Part shown: one piece after another, positions 1-7,236 of the stretch
How positions within the stretch are numbered: position 1 is the first letter of the stretch
Layout of the letters: each line of letters opens with the position of its first letter
Source: DATBRG01 sp036560445
GTDB taxonomy: Bacteria; Pseudomonadota; Gammaproteobacteria; Burkholderiales; Methylophilaceae
Direction: 5' to 3'
Assembly (NCBI GenBank): GCA_036560445.1
Contig: DATBRG010000038.1
Location: 1 to 32,016, forward strand
DNA: 32,016 nt
The notes under the pieces: model-generated
Seen by the model: the letters and a program-made list of their open reading frames with translations, nothing else
Told to the model about the DNA's origin: nothing
Database searches by the model: none
Made by a program: the position numbers and the translations under genes

Positions 1-72
1 GAGCTGAGAGCATACGCTAGCACAGGTATTTTTTGAACCTGTCCGGGCCACTTATACATCAGCAATTCGGGT

Positions 73-102
73 GTGACACGAATGCGTTAAGTTTGATATA
101 AT
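73..102 (+). promoter_or_regulatory. Promoter of tRNA-Phe
   Basis: GTGACA (73-78) and a perfect TATAAT (97-102) are separated by 18 bases, fitting a sigma-70 promoter. The bases just after the -10 box are GC-rich (GCGCG), as is common for stable RNA promoters under stringent control. The expected start near 109 leaves a leader of about 60 bases before the mature tRNA-Phe. Motif match by eye only. Confidence 0.7.
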
Positions 103-108
103 GCGCGA

Positions 109-164
109 CTTGCAAGAGCTGCAAGCCAGCAAATACTTAGATACTTGCAAGTAATTGCATGCAA
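109..164 (+). repeat. Cluster of TGCAA palindromes in the tRNA-Phe leader
   Basis: The stretch between the promoter and tRNA-Phe contains CTTGCA/TGCAAG as an inverted repeat (109-114 and 120-125, 5-base loop), the perfect 12-base palindrome TACTTGCAAGTA (142-153) and the perfect palindrome TTGCATGCAA (155-164). All share the TGCAA core. They would lie in the 5' leader of the precursor tRNA, removed by RNase P. They may be processing structures or chance. No known element is recognised. Confidence 0.4.
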
Positions 165-170
165 ACAAAT

Positions 171-246
171 GGCCAGGTAGCTCAGTTGGTAGAGCAGCGG
201 ATTGAAAATCCGCGTGTCGACGGTTCGATTCCGCCCCTGGCCACCA
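171..246 (+). tRNA. tRNA-Phe (GAA)
   Basis: A 76-base cloverleaf with the CCA end encoded in the gene (244-246). The acceptor strands GGCCAGG and CCTGGCC pair, the D arm has AGCTCAGTTGGTAGAGC and the T arm has GGTTCGATTCC. The anticodon loop TTGAAAA places anticodon GAA at 204-206, reading Phe codons UUC/UUU. A strong promoter lies upstream. No terminator is visible in the 93 bases before the rhodanese gene. Confidence 0.97.
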
Positions 247-339
247 AATCCCCTCTTAGGTTTAACTCCTCCATAGTTGCCTTAAATCGTATATTCGTTC
301 AAAGTTCACTATTAACGTATCAAAACAGGCTAAAGCACT

Positions 340-663
340 ATGATTGGTTACAACGAAATAGAAGCGACCGATTTATTTGACATGATGGCCAACCAGAAAC
401 TGTTTCTGGTGGATGTACGCAATGATGACGAGGTAGCCAGAGGCGTTATCCCAGGTGCGGTGCACCTTCCCCTGGCCATGATTCCAGTCAAGTTTGAAGC
501 ACTCAACGGCGACGAAGCCTTGGTGTTCTATTGTCACAGTGGCATACGCTCTGCACAGGCAGCTGCTTTTGTTGCAAACAAGGGCCGCAAAAATATTTTC
601 AACCTGCGTGGCGGCGTCTTGGCATGGGGTAAGGCTGGTTACCCTTTCGGCCCCAAAGGCTGA
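340..663 (+). CDS. Single-domain rhodanese-like protein
   Basis: A 107-residue protein made of one rhodanese domain and nothing else. The motifs seen are LVDVRNDDE near residue 24, GAVHLPL near 39 and the active-site loop YCHSGIRS with the catalytic Cys65, which in this family carries the persulfide sulfur. There is no signal peptide, so it is probably cytoplasmic. The ATG at 340 is preceded only by a weak purine stretch, but the protein start fits the family. The TusA-family gene follows after 18 bases on the same strand. Together they look like a small sulfur-relay unit, with the rhodanese passing sulfane sulfur to the carrier. The exact acceptor and the pathway (tRNA thiolation, molybdenum cofactor or other) cannot be read from the sequence. 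Confidence 0.9.
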   Translation: MIGYNEIEATDLFDMMANQKLFLVDVRNDDEVARGVIPGAVHLPLAMIPVKFEALNGDEALVFYCHSGIRSAQAAAFVANKGRKNIFNLRGGVLAWGKAGYPFGPKG

Positions 664-681
664 GGGTAAAAACTCACCACC

Positions 682-924
682 ATGGAATTCAATAAAGAAC
701 TCGATGCTCGCGGCTTGAATTGCCCGCTACCCATTTTGCGCTGTAAAAAAGGCATGGCGGAAATCACTGCTGGCCAGGTACTCAAGGTCATGGCTACAGA
801 CCCCGGTTCAGTTAAGGATTTCCAGGCTTTCTGCAAGCAAACCGGGCATGAACTATTGTCCCTGGAAGAAAATGCAACAGCCGCCAAAAAAGAATTCATT
901 TTTTATATCAGAAAGCGTAACTAA
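682..924 (+). CDS. TusA-family sulfur carrier protein
   Basis: An 80-residue protein of the TusA/SirA/YedF family, with its usual length and fold pattern. The family signature CPxP is present as GLNCPLPIL, making Cys14 the residue that should carry the persulfide. The region DPGSVKDFQAFC matches the conserved second half. There is no signal peptide or membrane segment. It follows the rhodanese gene by 18 bases and is the last gene before a terminator, so the two are probably one transcript. Proteins of this family hand sulfur between cysteine desulfurases or rhodaneses and acceptor enzymes. Because related carriers serve tRNA 2-thiouridine synthesis, sulfur oxidation and redox roles, I do not give a definite gene name. 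Confidence 0.9.
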   Translation: MEFNKELDARGLNCPLPILRCKKGMAEITAGQVLKVMATDPGSVKDFQAFCKQTGHELLSLEENATAAKKEFIFYIRKRN

Positions 925-935
925 CTCTTTCGAAT

Positions 936-963
936 AAAAAAGCGTCCTCGGACGCCTTTTTTA
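936..963. terminator. Bidirectional terminator between the TusA-family gene and valS
   Basis: Stem GCGTC (942-946) and GACGC (951-955) closes a CTCG loop. A run of A precedes it and a run of T follows it, so it can terminate transcription arriving from either side. The two converging genes end at 924 (+) and 979 (-). Confidence 0.85.
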
Positions 964-978
964 TTGCCTGATAACGGA

Positions 979-3936
979 CTATTTCAAACGGGCAAGCTGC
1001 CCTTCAAGTTTCTCCAGCGTTGCAGAGAAATCAGCCAGACGAGCTTTCTCCTGCTCTACTACTGCAGCTGGAGCACGCGCGACAAATCCTTCATTACCAA
1101 GCTTGGCTTGCGCCTTGCCAATCTCACCCTGAATACGGGTGATCTCCTTGCCCAGACGCTCTTTCTCAGCAGCAACGTCGATCTCTATCTTGAGCATGAG
1201 CCTGAAGTCACCAGCCAGCGCGATCGGTGCATCAGCCTCTGGCAACTCAGCCACGATCTCCACCTCAGCCAGCTTGGCTAATGCTTTCAGGTGCGACGCG
1301 TAAGCAGCCAGCTTCTCAGCATCACCAGCAGCGATCAACGGCACCTTGGTAGCCGGTGAGATATTCATCTCGCCACGCAGACTGCGGCAAGCGTCGACCG
1401 CCTGCTTGAGTGTGGCCACCCAAGCTTCAGCATTCGCATCAATCTTGTTCGGCTGGCTCTTGGGGTAAGCCTCGAGCATGATGCTAGGGCCGGTGCGGCC
1501 AGACATCGGGCCTACGGTTTGCCATAGCTCTTCTGTGATGAAGGGGATGATGGGGTGCGCCAGGCGCAGGATGGTCTCCAGCACACGCAGCAAAGTACGG
1601 CGGCTGGCGCGCTTTTGCGCATCACTACCAGTTTGCAGTTGTACCTTGGCTAACTCCAGATACCAGTCGCAGTATTCATCCCATACGAATTCGTAGATGG
1701 CTTTGGCGGCGAGGTCGAAACGGTAGTCGGCATAGGCCTTCTCCACTTCGGTTTCGGTGCGTTGCAGGATGCTGACAATCCAGCGGTCGGCTTGCGAAAA
1801 ATTTAAATAACCATCCAGCCCACAGTCGGCACTGCATTCGCCCAGACCGCAATCCTGTCCTTCACAATTCATGAGCACAAAGCGCGTGGCGTTCCACAGC
1901 TTGTTGCAGAAGTTGCGATAGCCCTCGCAGCGGTTGAGGTCGAACTTGATATCGCGGCCGGGACTGGCGAGTGAGGCAAAAGTGAAGCGCAAGGCATCCG
2001 TACCAAATGCAGGGATACCCTCGGGGAATTCCTTGCGCGTACGCTTCTCGATTTGCTCGGCTTGTTTGGGGTTCATAAGGCCGGTGGTGCGCTTGGCGAT
2101 GAGCTCATCAAGGCCAATACCATCGATGAGGTCGATTGGGTCGAGCACATTGCCCTTGGATTTGCTCATCTTCTGGCCTTCCGCATCACGGATCAGGCCG
2201 TGCACATAAACGTGCTTGAACGGTATCCTGCCCGTGAGGTGCGTGGTCATCATGACCATGCGCGCCACCCAGAAGAAGATGATGTCGAAACCGGTCACCA
2301 GCACCGAAGATGGCAGATATTGCTGCAACATCTGGTTCTGCGCGTCCTTGGCTTCATCGCCGGTCCAATCCAGCGTGGAGAACGGCCACAGGGCGGAGGA
2401 ATACCAGGTATCGAGCACGTCATCATCGCGCTTCAGCTTACCGGTATAGCCAGCCTTAGCAGCCAACGTCTTGGCTTCGGCTTCGTCATGTGCTACATAG
2501 TGGCTGCCATCATCGCCATACCATGCAGGAATCTGGTGACCCCACCACAGCTGGCGCGAGATGCACCAATCCTGAATATTGTTGAGCCACTGGTTGTAGG
2601 TATTGACCCAATTCTCCGGCACGAACTTGATCTCACCGGAGGCAACGACATCCAGTGCCTTTTGCGTGATGCTGGTGCCATCGGAGCCATCTTTATTTTT
2701 ACTGGGCTTGCTCATGGCGACGAACCACTGGTCAGTGAGCATGGGCTCAATCACGACACCGGTACGGTCGCCACGCGGTACCTTAAGTTTGTGTTTTTCG
2801 GTCTTTTCAAGGAACCCGTGAGCTTCGAGGTCGGCAACGATCTGCTTGCGAGCTTCAAAACGATCTAATCCTTGGTATGTGGCAGGAATTAACTCCACAT
2901 CTTCATGATGCTCGATTGCAGCAACGATAGTACGGCGAACACTATCACCTTTAATATTAAGCGTAGCGTTGCTCTTACCTTTAACTTTGCCCTCAAGCGT
3001 CAGAACTGAAATCATCCGCAGTTTGTGACGCTGACCCACGGCATAGTCGTTGAAGTCATGTGCAGGTGTCACCTTGACCACGCCGGTACCGAATTCGCGG
3101 TCTACATAATCATCAGCGATGATGGGGATCTCGCGCTCGCATAGTGGCAGTTTGACACTCTGGCCTATGAGCTTGCTGTAGCGTTCGTCTTCCGGGTGCA
3201 CCATCACGGCGACATCGCCGAGCATGGTTTCAGGGCGAGTAGTAGCAACGGTTAAATGCGTTAAACCATCAACAGGCTTTACCAGCGGGTAGTTGATATG
3301 CCACAGAAAACCGTCTTCTTCTTCCTGCACCACTTCGAGGTCAGAAACCGCCGTACCCAGCTTTACATCCCAGTTCACCAGGCGCTTGCCGCGGTAGATC
3401 AGGCCTTCGTTGTAGAGGCGAACAAAGCTTTCGGTGACGACTTTGTTCAGACCGGCATCCATGGTGAAGCGCTCGCGGCTCCAGTCCGGTGAGGTACCGA
3501 GGCGGCGCATCTGCTTGGTGATGGTGTTGCCGGAGTATTCCTTCCACTCCCAGACTTTCTCGAGGAATTTTTCGCGGCCCAACTCATGACGGCTGACGCC
3601 TTGGGCATCAAGCTGGCGCTCAACCACGATCTGGGTGGCGATACCGGCATGGTCGGTACCCGGTTGCCAAAGCGTATTGGCACCGCGCATACGATGGTAG
3701 CGCGTGAGGGTATCCATGATGGTCTGGTTGAAGCCGTGACCCATGTGCAAAGTGCCAGTGACATTGGGCGGAGGTAGCAGGATGCAGAAATTATCCCGCT
3801 TGGTTTGATCTACGCCTGCGGCATAATAGCCACGGTCTTCCCAGAACTGGTACCAGCGGCTCTCTATCCCTTTGGGGTCAAATGACTTTGCCAGCGACTC
3901 TGCCGGGGATTTTTCTAATGTATTGTCTGTGCTCAT
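979..3936 (-). CDS. valS: Valine--tRNA ligase
   Basis: A 985-residue class I aminoacyl-tRNA synthetase that charges tRNA-Val in the cytoplasm. The ATP-binding HIGH motif is seen as HMGH at residues 64-67 after PPPNVTGTL. The KMSKS motif is at 589-593 (GQKMSKSKGN). Between them is the large CP1 editing region, which clears mischarged threonine. The C-terminal 70 residues are rich in Glu, Lys, Leu and Ala and form the coiled-coil tRNA-binding arm typical of ValRS. The length is slightly above the E. coli enzyme. The ATG at 3936 gives the expected N-terminus; the ribosome-binding site is weak. A TAAAAT box lies just upstream on this strand. It is a single gene converging on the rhodanese/TusA pair. 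Confidence 0.98.
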   Translation of the reverse strand: MSTDNTLEKSPAESLAKSFDPKGIESRWYQFWEDRGYYAAGVDQTKRDNFCILLPPPNVTGTLHMGHGFNQTIMDTLTRYHRMRGANTLWQPGTDHAGIATQIVVERQLDAQGVSRHELGREKFLEKVWEWKEYSGNTITKQMRRLGTSPDWSRERFTMDAGLNKVVTESFVRLYNEGLIYRGKRLVNWDVKLGTAVSDLEVVQEEEDGFLWHINYPLVKPVDGLTHLTVATTRPETMLGDVAVMVHPEDERYSKLIGQSVKLPLCEREIPIIADDYVDREFGTGVVKVTPAHDFNDYAVGQRHKLRMISVLTLEGKVKGKSNATLNIKGDSVRRTIVAAIEHHEDVELIPATYQGLDRFEARKQIVADLEAHGFLEKTEKHKLKVPRGDRTGVVIEPMLTDQWFVAMSKPSKNKDGSDGTSITQKALDVVASGEIKFVPENWVNTYNQWLNNIQDWCISRQLWWGHQIPAWYGDDGSHYVAHDEAEAKTLAAKAGYTGKLKRDDDVLDTWYSSALWPFSTLDWTGDEAKDAQNQMLQQYLPSSVLVTGFDIIFFWVARMVMMTTHLTGRIPFKHVYVHGLIRDAEGQKMSKSKGNVLDPIDLIDGIGLDELIAKRTTGLMNPKQAEQIEKRTRKEFPEGIPAFGTDALRFTFASLASPGRDIKFDLNRCEGYRNFCNKLWNATRFVLMNCEGQDCGLGECSADCGLDGYLNFSQADRWIVSILQRTETEVEKAYADYRFDLAAKAIYEFVWDEYCDWYLELAKVQLQTGSDAQKRASRRTLLRVLETILRLAHPIIPFITEELWQTVGPMSGRTGPSIMLEAYPKSQPNKIDANAEAWVATLKQAVDACRSLRGEMNISPATKVPLIAAGDAEKLAAYASHLKALAKLAEVEIVAELPEADAPIALAGDFRLMLKIEIDVAAEKERLGKEITRIQGEIGKAQAKLGNEGFVARAPAAVVEQEKARLADFSATLEKLEGQLARLK

Positions 3937-3999
3937 AGGGGCGAGATTTTACCACAGCCAGTTAACCAGCTACCCTGCAGACTATGCCGTAAAGCCCTC

Positions 4000-4027
4000 A
4001 TGACAGGCCAATAATTTCTGATAGCAT
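4000..4027 (+). promoter_or_regulatory. Candidate promoter of the nfeD-like/SPFH operon
   Basis: ATGACA (4000-4005) and TAGCAT (4022-4027), spaced by 16 bases, lie in the divergent valS/nfeD gap at a suitable distance from the start at 4058. The match is moderate and judged by eye. Confidence 0.35.
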
Positions 4028-4057
4028 ACGAACAATACCAATAAGAGGAAGCCTGCT

Positions 4058-4507
4058 TTGGAACCTATCTGGAATTGGGGCATACTGGGCCTGATTTTGC
4101 TCGCGGCCGAAATGATCACCGGTACTTTTTACATACTCTGGTTTGGTGTAGCCGCTCTTTGTCTGAGTGCCGCCCTATGGGTATTCCCCACCATGCCAAT
4201 AAGTATGCAGTTATTCATGTTTGGTGCGCTATCTTTAGGCTCGCTTGCCATCTGGAAACTGCATTACAAAAAAACCGCGACCAATCTGCGTGTTGGCCAG
4301 TCGCAAGGGGATGAGATTGGCAGGGCCGGTACTATCATCGAGCCGGTCAGCCCCAAACAAAACGGTAGAATCAGTTTTGCCCAAGGCGTAATGGGCAGCC
4401 GCGAATGGGCGGCAATTGCTGACGAAAACCTTGAAACAGGGGCAGAAGCCGTAATTATACGCATCGAAGGCAATGCCCTGCACGTACAACGCAAAACCAA
4501 CAATTGA
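4058..4507 (+). CDS. NfeD-like membrane protein
   Basis: A 149-residue short-type NfeD protein. The first half is hydrophobic with about three membrane segments (roughly residues 7-27, 29-48 and 51-70). The second half (about 85-145) has the Gly/Val-rich pattern of the NfeD OB-fold domain, with GRAGTIIEPV and EAVIIRIEGNALHV. The start is a TTG at 4058, chosen because AGAGGAA lies 7 bases upstream and the N-terminus EPIWNWGILGLILL fits the family; no ATG gives the first membrane helix. The SPFH gene follows after 13 bases. NfeD proteins are almost always encoded beside stomatin-like proteins and are thought to work with them at the membrane; the molecular role is not settled. Confidence 0.9.
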   Translation: MEPIWNWGILGLILLAAEMITGTFYILWFGVAALCLSAALWVFPTMPISMQLFMFGALSLGSLAIWKLHYKKTATNLRVGQSQGDEIGRAGTIIEPVSPKQNGRISFAQGVMGSREWAAIADENLETGAEAVIIRIEGNALHVQRKTNN

Positions 4508-4520
4508 CCAAGGAACCCAC

Positions 4521-5363
4521 ATGACCGCATTTACCTTTGTACTACTCATCCCGATTGTCATCCTGATATGGAAAGGCATACGTATCGTGCCGCAGGGAGA
4601 GGAGTGGGTAGTCGAGCGGCTGGGGAAATTCAGCGCCGTGATTACCCCAGGCCTGCATGTGATTAACCCCATATTCAGCAAAATCAGCTACCGCGTCACC
4701 ACCAAAGACATCATTCTGGAAATCCCTGAGCAAGAAGTTATCACGCGTGATAACGCGGTGATTCTGGCCAATGCCGTGGCTTTCATCAAAGTAAGCAATA
4801 TCGAACGAGCGGTGTATGGCATCGACAATTTCAGCGAGGCCATGCGCAATATGGTGCAGACTAGCCTGCGCTCGATCATTGGCGGCATGGATCTCAACCA
4901 CGCATTGAGTTCGCGCGACAGAATCAAGGCAGAGCTTAAAGTTGCAGTAGCTGATGAGGCCGCGGACTGGGGCCTGACAGTTAAGTCGGTCGAGATTCAA
5001 GACATCAAACCTTCTGCCAATATGCAACATGCCATGGAGCAACAGGCTTCCGCTGAACGTGAGCGCGTAGCAGTTGTCACCCGCGCCGAAGGTGAGAAAC
5101 AATCCCTGATCTTGAACGCAGAAGCCAGGCTGGAAGCCGCACGCAGGGATGCAGAAGCGCAAGAAGTGGCCGCCAAGGCATCTGCCGAATCCATCCGCCT
5201 GATTGCCGAAGCGGTGAAAGAAAATAACAGCTCAGCCACCTTCCTGCTGGGTGACCGCTATATTCAGGCACTACAAAAAATGTCGGCCTCAGAAAACAGC
5301 AAGATTGTGGTCATGCCTGGGGATGTGGTGAGTGCAGTTAGAGCGTTGGTCGGTGGTAAATAA
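4521..5363 (+). CDS. SPFH/stomatin-like membrane protein (QmcA type)
   Basis: A 280-residue SPFH-family protein. An N-terminal hydrophobic anchor (about residues 3-18) is followed by the stomatin-type start IVPQGEEWVVERLGKF and the SPFH domain to about residue 180. A long Ala/Glu/Arg-rich coiled coil (about 175-235) and a short conserved tail complete it. The start at ATG 4521 is preferred over an in-frame ATG at 4473, because AAGGA stands directly upstream and the longer form would overlap the NfeD coding region and add a non-conserved extension. Such proteins form membrane-bound oligomeric rings linked to membrane microdomains and protease control. The neighbour pair NfeD-SPFH is the classical arrangement. 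Confidence 0.93.
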   Translation: MTAFTFVLLIPIVILIWKGIRIVPQGEEWVVERLGKFSAVITPGLHVINPIFSKISYRVTTKDIILEIPEQEVITRDNAVILANAVAFIKVSNIERAVYGIDNFSEAMRNMVQTSLRSIIGGMDLNHALSSRDRIKAELKVAVADEAADWGLTVKSVEIQDIKPSANMQHAMEQQASAERERVAVVTRAEGEKQSLILNAEARLEAARRDAEAQEVAAKASAESIRLIAEAVKENNSSATFLLGDRYIQALQKMSASENSKIVVMPGDVVSAVRALVGGK

Positions 5364-5384
5364 TAACTAACTAAGGAGTATCAA

Positions 5385-5564
5385 ATGAGTGCATTGATTG
5401 GATTACTGATTCTGGTTGGAGACATTTACGCAATCATCAAAATCGCCCAAAGTTCGGCAGAAGCATTGGCCAAGGCTTTATGGATTGTTATTGTGCTCTT
5501 GTTCCCGGTCATAGGGCTAATTGTCTGGTTCCTGGCAGGGCCAGGCGGCAAAAAAATAATGTGA
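5385..5564 (+). CDS. Small PLDc_N-type membrane protein, 59 aa
   Basis: A short open frame with a very good ribosome-binding site (TAAGGAG, 7 bases before ATG). It encodes 59 residues with two hydrophobic helices (about 3-20 and 31-51). The second helix carries LWIVIVLLFPVIGLIVW followed by a short Gly/Lys-rich tail. This pattern of Trp, Pro-x-x-Gly and a basic end is that of the PLDc_N (phospholipase D nuclease N-terminal) membrane domain. Here the domain stands alone without any catalytic part, as in many small cardiolipin-synthase-like leaders. It follows the SPFH gene by 21 bases and is probably in the same operon. Its stop is only 4 bases from the converging moeB stop. Function unknown; a small partner of the SPFH/NfeD complex is an inference from position. 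Confidence 0.8.
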   Translation: MSALIGLLILVGDIYAIIKIAQSSAEALAKALWIVIVLLFPVIGLIVWFLAGPGGKKIM

Positions 5565-5568
5565 TAAC

Positions 5569-6345
5569 TCAGGCTGCGGCTGCCTGATGGTGGCCGCAAA
5601 CGCTACATGCGGGGTCGCGGTTTAGTTTGATGCTGCGCCACTCCATTGCCTGAACATCCAGCAGCAACAAGCGCCCTTGCAAGCTTTCACCTACACCCAG
5701 AAGTAACTTCATCGCCTCCGCTGCCTGGGTAGTTCCTATCATGCCGACCAATGGCGCGAAAACACCATTCTCGGCACAACGCATACCCTCTTCCGAGCCC
5801 AGCTCTTGGCTTAACTCTGGGAACAGGCAGTGATAACACGGGCTATCTTCATGGCGCATATCGAACACCGTGACCTGCCCCTCAAAACCAATCGCCGCGC
5901 CAGAAACCAGCGGCTTGCGCAACTTTACGCAAATGCGGTTCAAGGCATAGCGCGTCTTGAAATTATCCGAGCAATCAATCACCACATCGGCCTCTGTTAC
6001 CAGTTTCTCAAACTGCGCTTCACTGGATTTTTCGCATACTGTGCTTACCATCACCTCGGGGTTGATCGCTTGCAGGGTCTGTTGCGCTGAGAGCGCCTTA
6101 TTGAGGCCAACCGATTGCGTAGTGTGCACAATCTGGCGTTGCAGATTGGTAAGGTCGACCACATCGTAATCGCAAATCGTTAGCTGCCCTACACCACCAG
6201 CTGCCATATATAAGGCAACAGGCGAACCCAAACCACCAGCCCCTACAATCAGGGCATGGCTGTTGACGAGCTTATCCTGCCCTTCATAGCCGATTTGCGG
6301 CAAGAGGATATGACGACTGTAGCGCAGGAGTTGGTTATCATTCAT
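5569..6345 (-). CDS. moeB: MoeB/ThiF-family adenylyltransferase
   Basis: A 258-residue E1-like enzyme that adenylates the C-terminal glycine of a small sulfur-carrier protein (MoaD in molybdopterin synthesis, or ThiS in related enzymes). The nucleotide-binding loop GAGGLGS is at residues 35-41. The acidic DNLQRQ-type region DLTNLQRQ is at 64-71 and DCSDNFKTR near 124. Two CxxC pairs that bind zinc are seen (C170/C173 and C247/C250). The length fits MoeB without a rhodanese extension. It starts 3 bases after the stop of the prepilin gene, so it is probably read from the pilus transcript. No other molybdopterin or thiamine gene is in the window, so MoeB versus ThiF cannot be fixed from context. 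Confidence 0.88.
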   Translation of the reverse strand: MNDNQLLRYSRHILLPQIGYEGQDKLVNSHALIVGAGGLGSPVALYMAAGGVGQLTICDYDVVDLTNLQRQIVHTTQSVGLNKALSAQQTLQAINPEVMVSTVCEKSSEAQFEKLVTEADVVIDCSDNFKTRYALNRICVKLRKPLVSGAAIGFEGQVTVFDMRHEDSPCYHCLFPELSQELGSEEGMRCAENGVFAPLVGMIGTTQAAEAMKLLLGVGESLQGRLLLLDVQAMEWRSIKLNRDPACSVCGHHQAAAA

Positions 6346-6348
6346 GAG

Positions 6349-7236
6349 TTACGGTAATTTGTTGGCCTGAACCAACCGAGCGAATATAGTATTAGGGGAG
6401 ACCCATACCATTAGATCATCAAACTCCCCACCTGCTGCCCCAGATCCACTTGGATCATGGCTTACGAAAACCGGATCATTATTTGTACTATTGCTGTTGG
6501 GATTTGCAGCTTCATCTTTGCCGGTACCACCCGTAGCTGCGTTCTTCCCGGTCGAATATACTACAAAAACAACACCACCTCTAGACGATGTGCTTCTCGA
6601 TAATGATGTGGCAGTGCCACAATCTGCTGCCACATCACCCGCAGCGGCTGTAGGTGATGCATCACAAACGTATAGTAGTGACATGCAACCTACAAACTCC
6701 ATTCCACTTTTAGTGCTACAAGAAGCATCTGTAGAGGTACCATTTATATTCGCATTTTTAATTCCATCTGTTGCCGTCAACAAATCTTTACTGACTGTTC
6801 CATCCGATAAATCAAACACTGCATAGCGGATGGGATTATTCCATGCATCCAGAATATAGCCACTAGTGTTCGCAGGGGACAACCCCAGAGTAGCCGCAGG
6901 AACGAAACCATCATAAAACTGGCCACAAAGCCCATTTGCCGAAGTACCTGCCGGAGAACCTCCTGAAAAATACTCGACCCCGATAATGCCCGTTCCCGGT
7001 GTCTGTGCAGGACAAGGTAATCGTCCGTTAGCCATTGCGTAGCCAAGCAAAGATTCCTTGATATTTTCCAGCGTATTTCTAGTCTCGCTCAAATCACGAT
7101 GCTCGACTTGAGCGCTGATTGTTGCTGTTAATGTACCTATCGTAAGGCCAATAATGACGAGTACTATCGCCATTTCAACCAGCGTAAAGCCTCTGAAAAT
7201 AATGCGTTTAGAAGTTAAATTTCTTCTCATACTCAT
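6349..7236 (-). CDS. Type IV prepilin-like protein, 295 aa
   Basis: A prepilin with a class III signal. A 16-residue basic leader ends in RG and is cut before FTLVE; the Glu at +5 is present, and a hydrophobic helix of about 20 residues follows (17-38). The mature part is much larger than a normal major pilin. It has recognisable blocks: a KESLLGYA helix and GRLPCP (59-76), GFVP (110-113), DAWNNPIRYAV (130-140), SRGGVVFVVYSTGKN (218-232) and FDDLMVWVSP (272-281). Cysteines at 104, 173, 184, 191 and 206 could form periplasmic disulfides. The ATG overlaps the upstream stop (ATGA). It is a substrate of the pilus machinery encoded upstream. Whether it is a main subunit or a minor tip pseudopilin is not known; its size favours a minor one. 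Confidence 0.88.
   Translation of the reverse strand: MSMRRNLTSKRIIFRGFTLVEMAIVLVIIGLTIGTLTATISAQVEHRDLSETRNTLENIKESLLGYAMANGRLPCPAQTPGTGIIGVEYFSGGSPAGTSANGLCGQFYDGFVPAATLGLSPANTSGYILDAWNNPIRYAVFDLSDGTVSKDLLTATDGIKNANINGTSTDASCSTKSGMEFVGCMSLLYVCDASPTAAAGDVAADCGTATSLSRSTSSRGGVVFVVYSTGKNAATGGTGKDEAANPNSNSTNNDPVFVSHDPSGSGAAGGEFDDLMVWVSPNTIFARLVQANKLP

Noticed and set aside
1..36. Possible end of an upstream gene (11 codons to a TGA in frame 1)
   Set aside because: Too short to recognise, and the opposite strand is equally open from 59 to 1; direction and identity cannot be decided.
25..45. ACAGGT/ACCTGT inverted repeat with a T run in the loop
   Set aside because: The T run is in the loop, not after the stem, so it is not an intrinsic terminator; short stems like this are frequent by chance.
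159..380. 73-codon open frame across tRNA-Phe
   Set aside because: It is a translation of the tRNA gene and spacer; the tRNA explains the sequence.
2053..2868. 271-codon open frame antisense to valS
   Set aside because: It lies wholly inside valS on the other strand, has no ribosome-binding site or recognisable motif, and its composition is what codon bias of valS produces on the opposite strand.
4542..5162. 206-codon open frame antisense to the SPFH gene
   Set aside because: No ribosome-binding site or family resemblance; the SPFH gene on the plus strand is clear.
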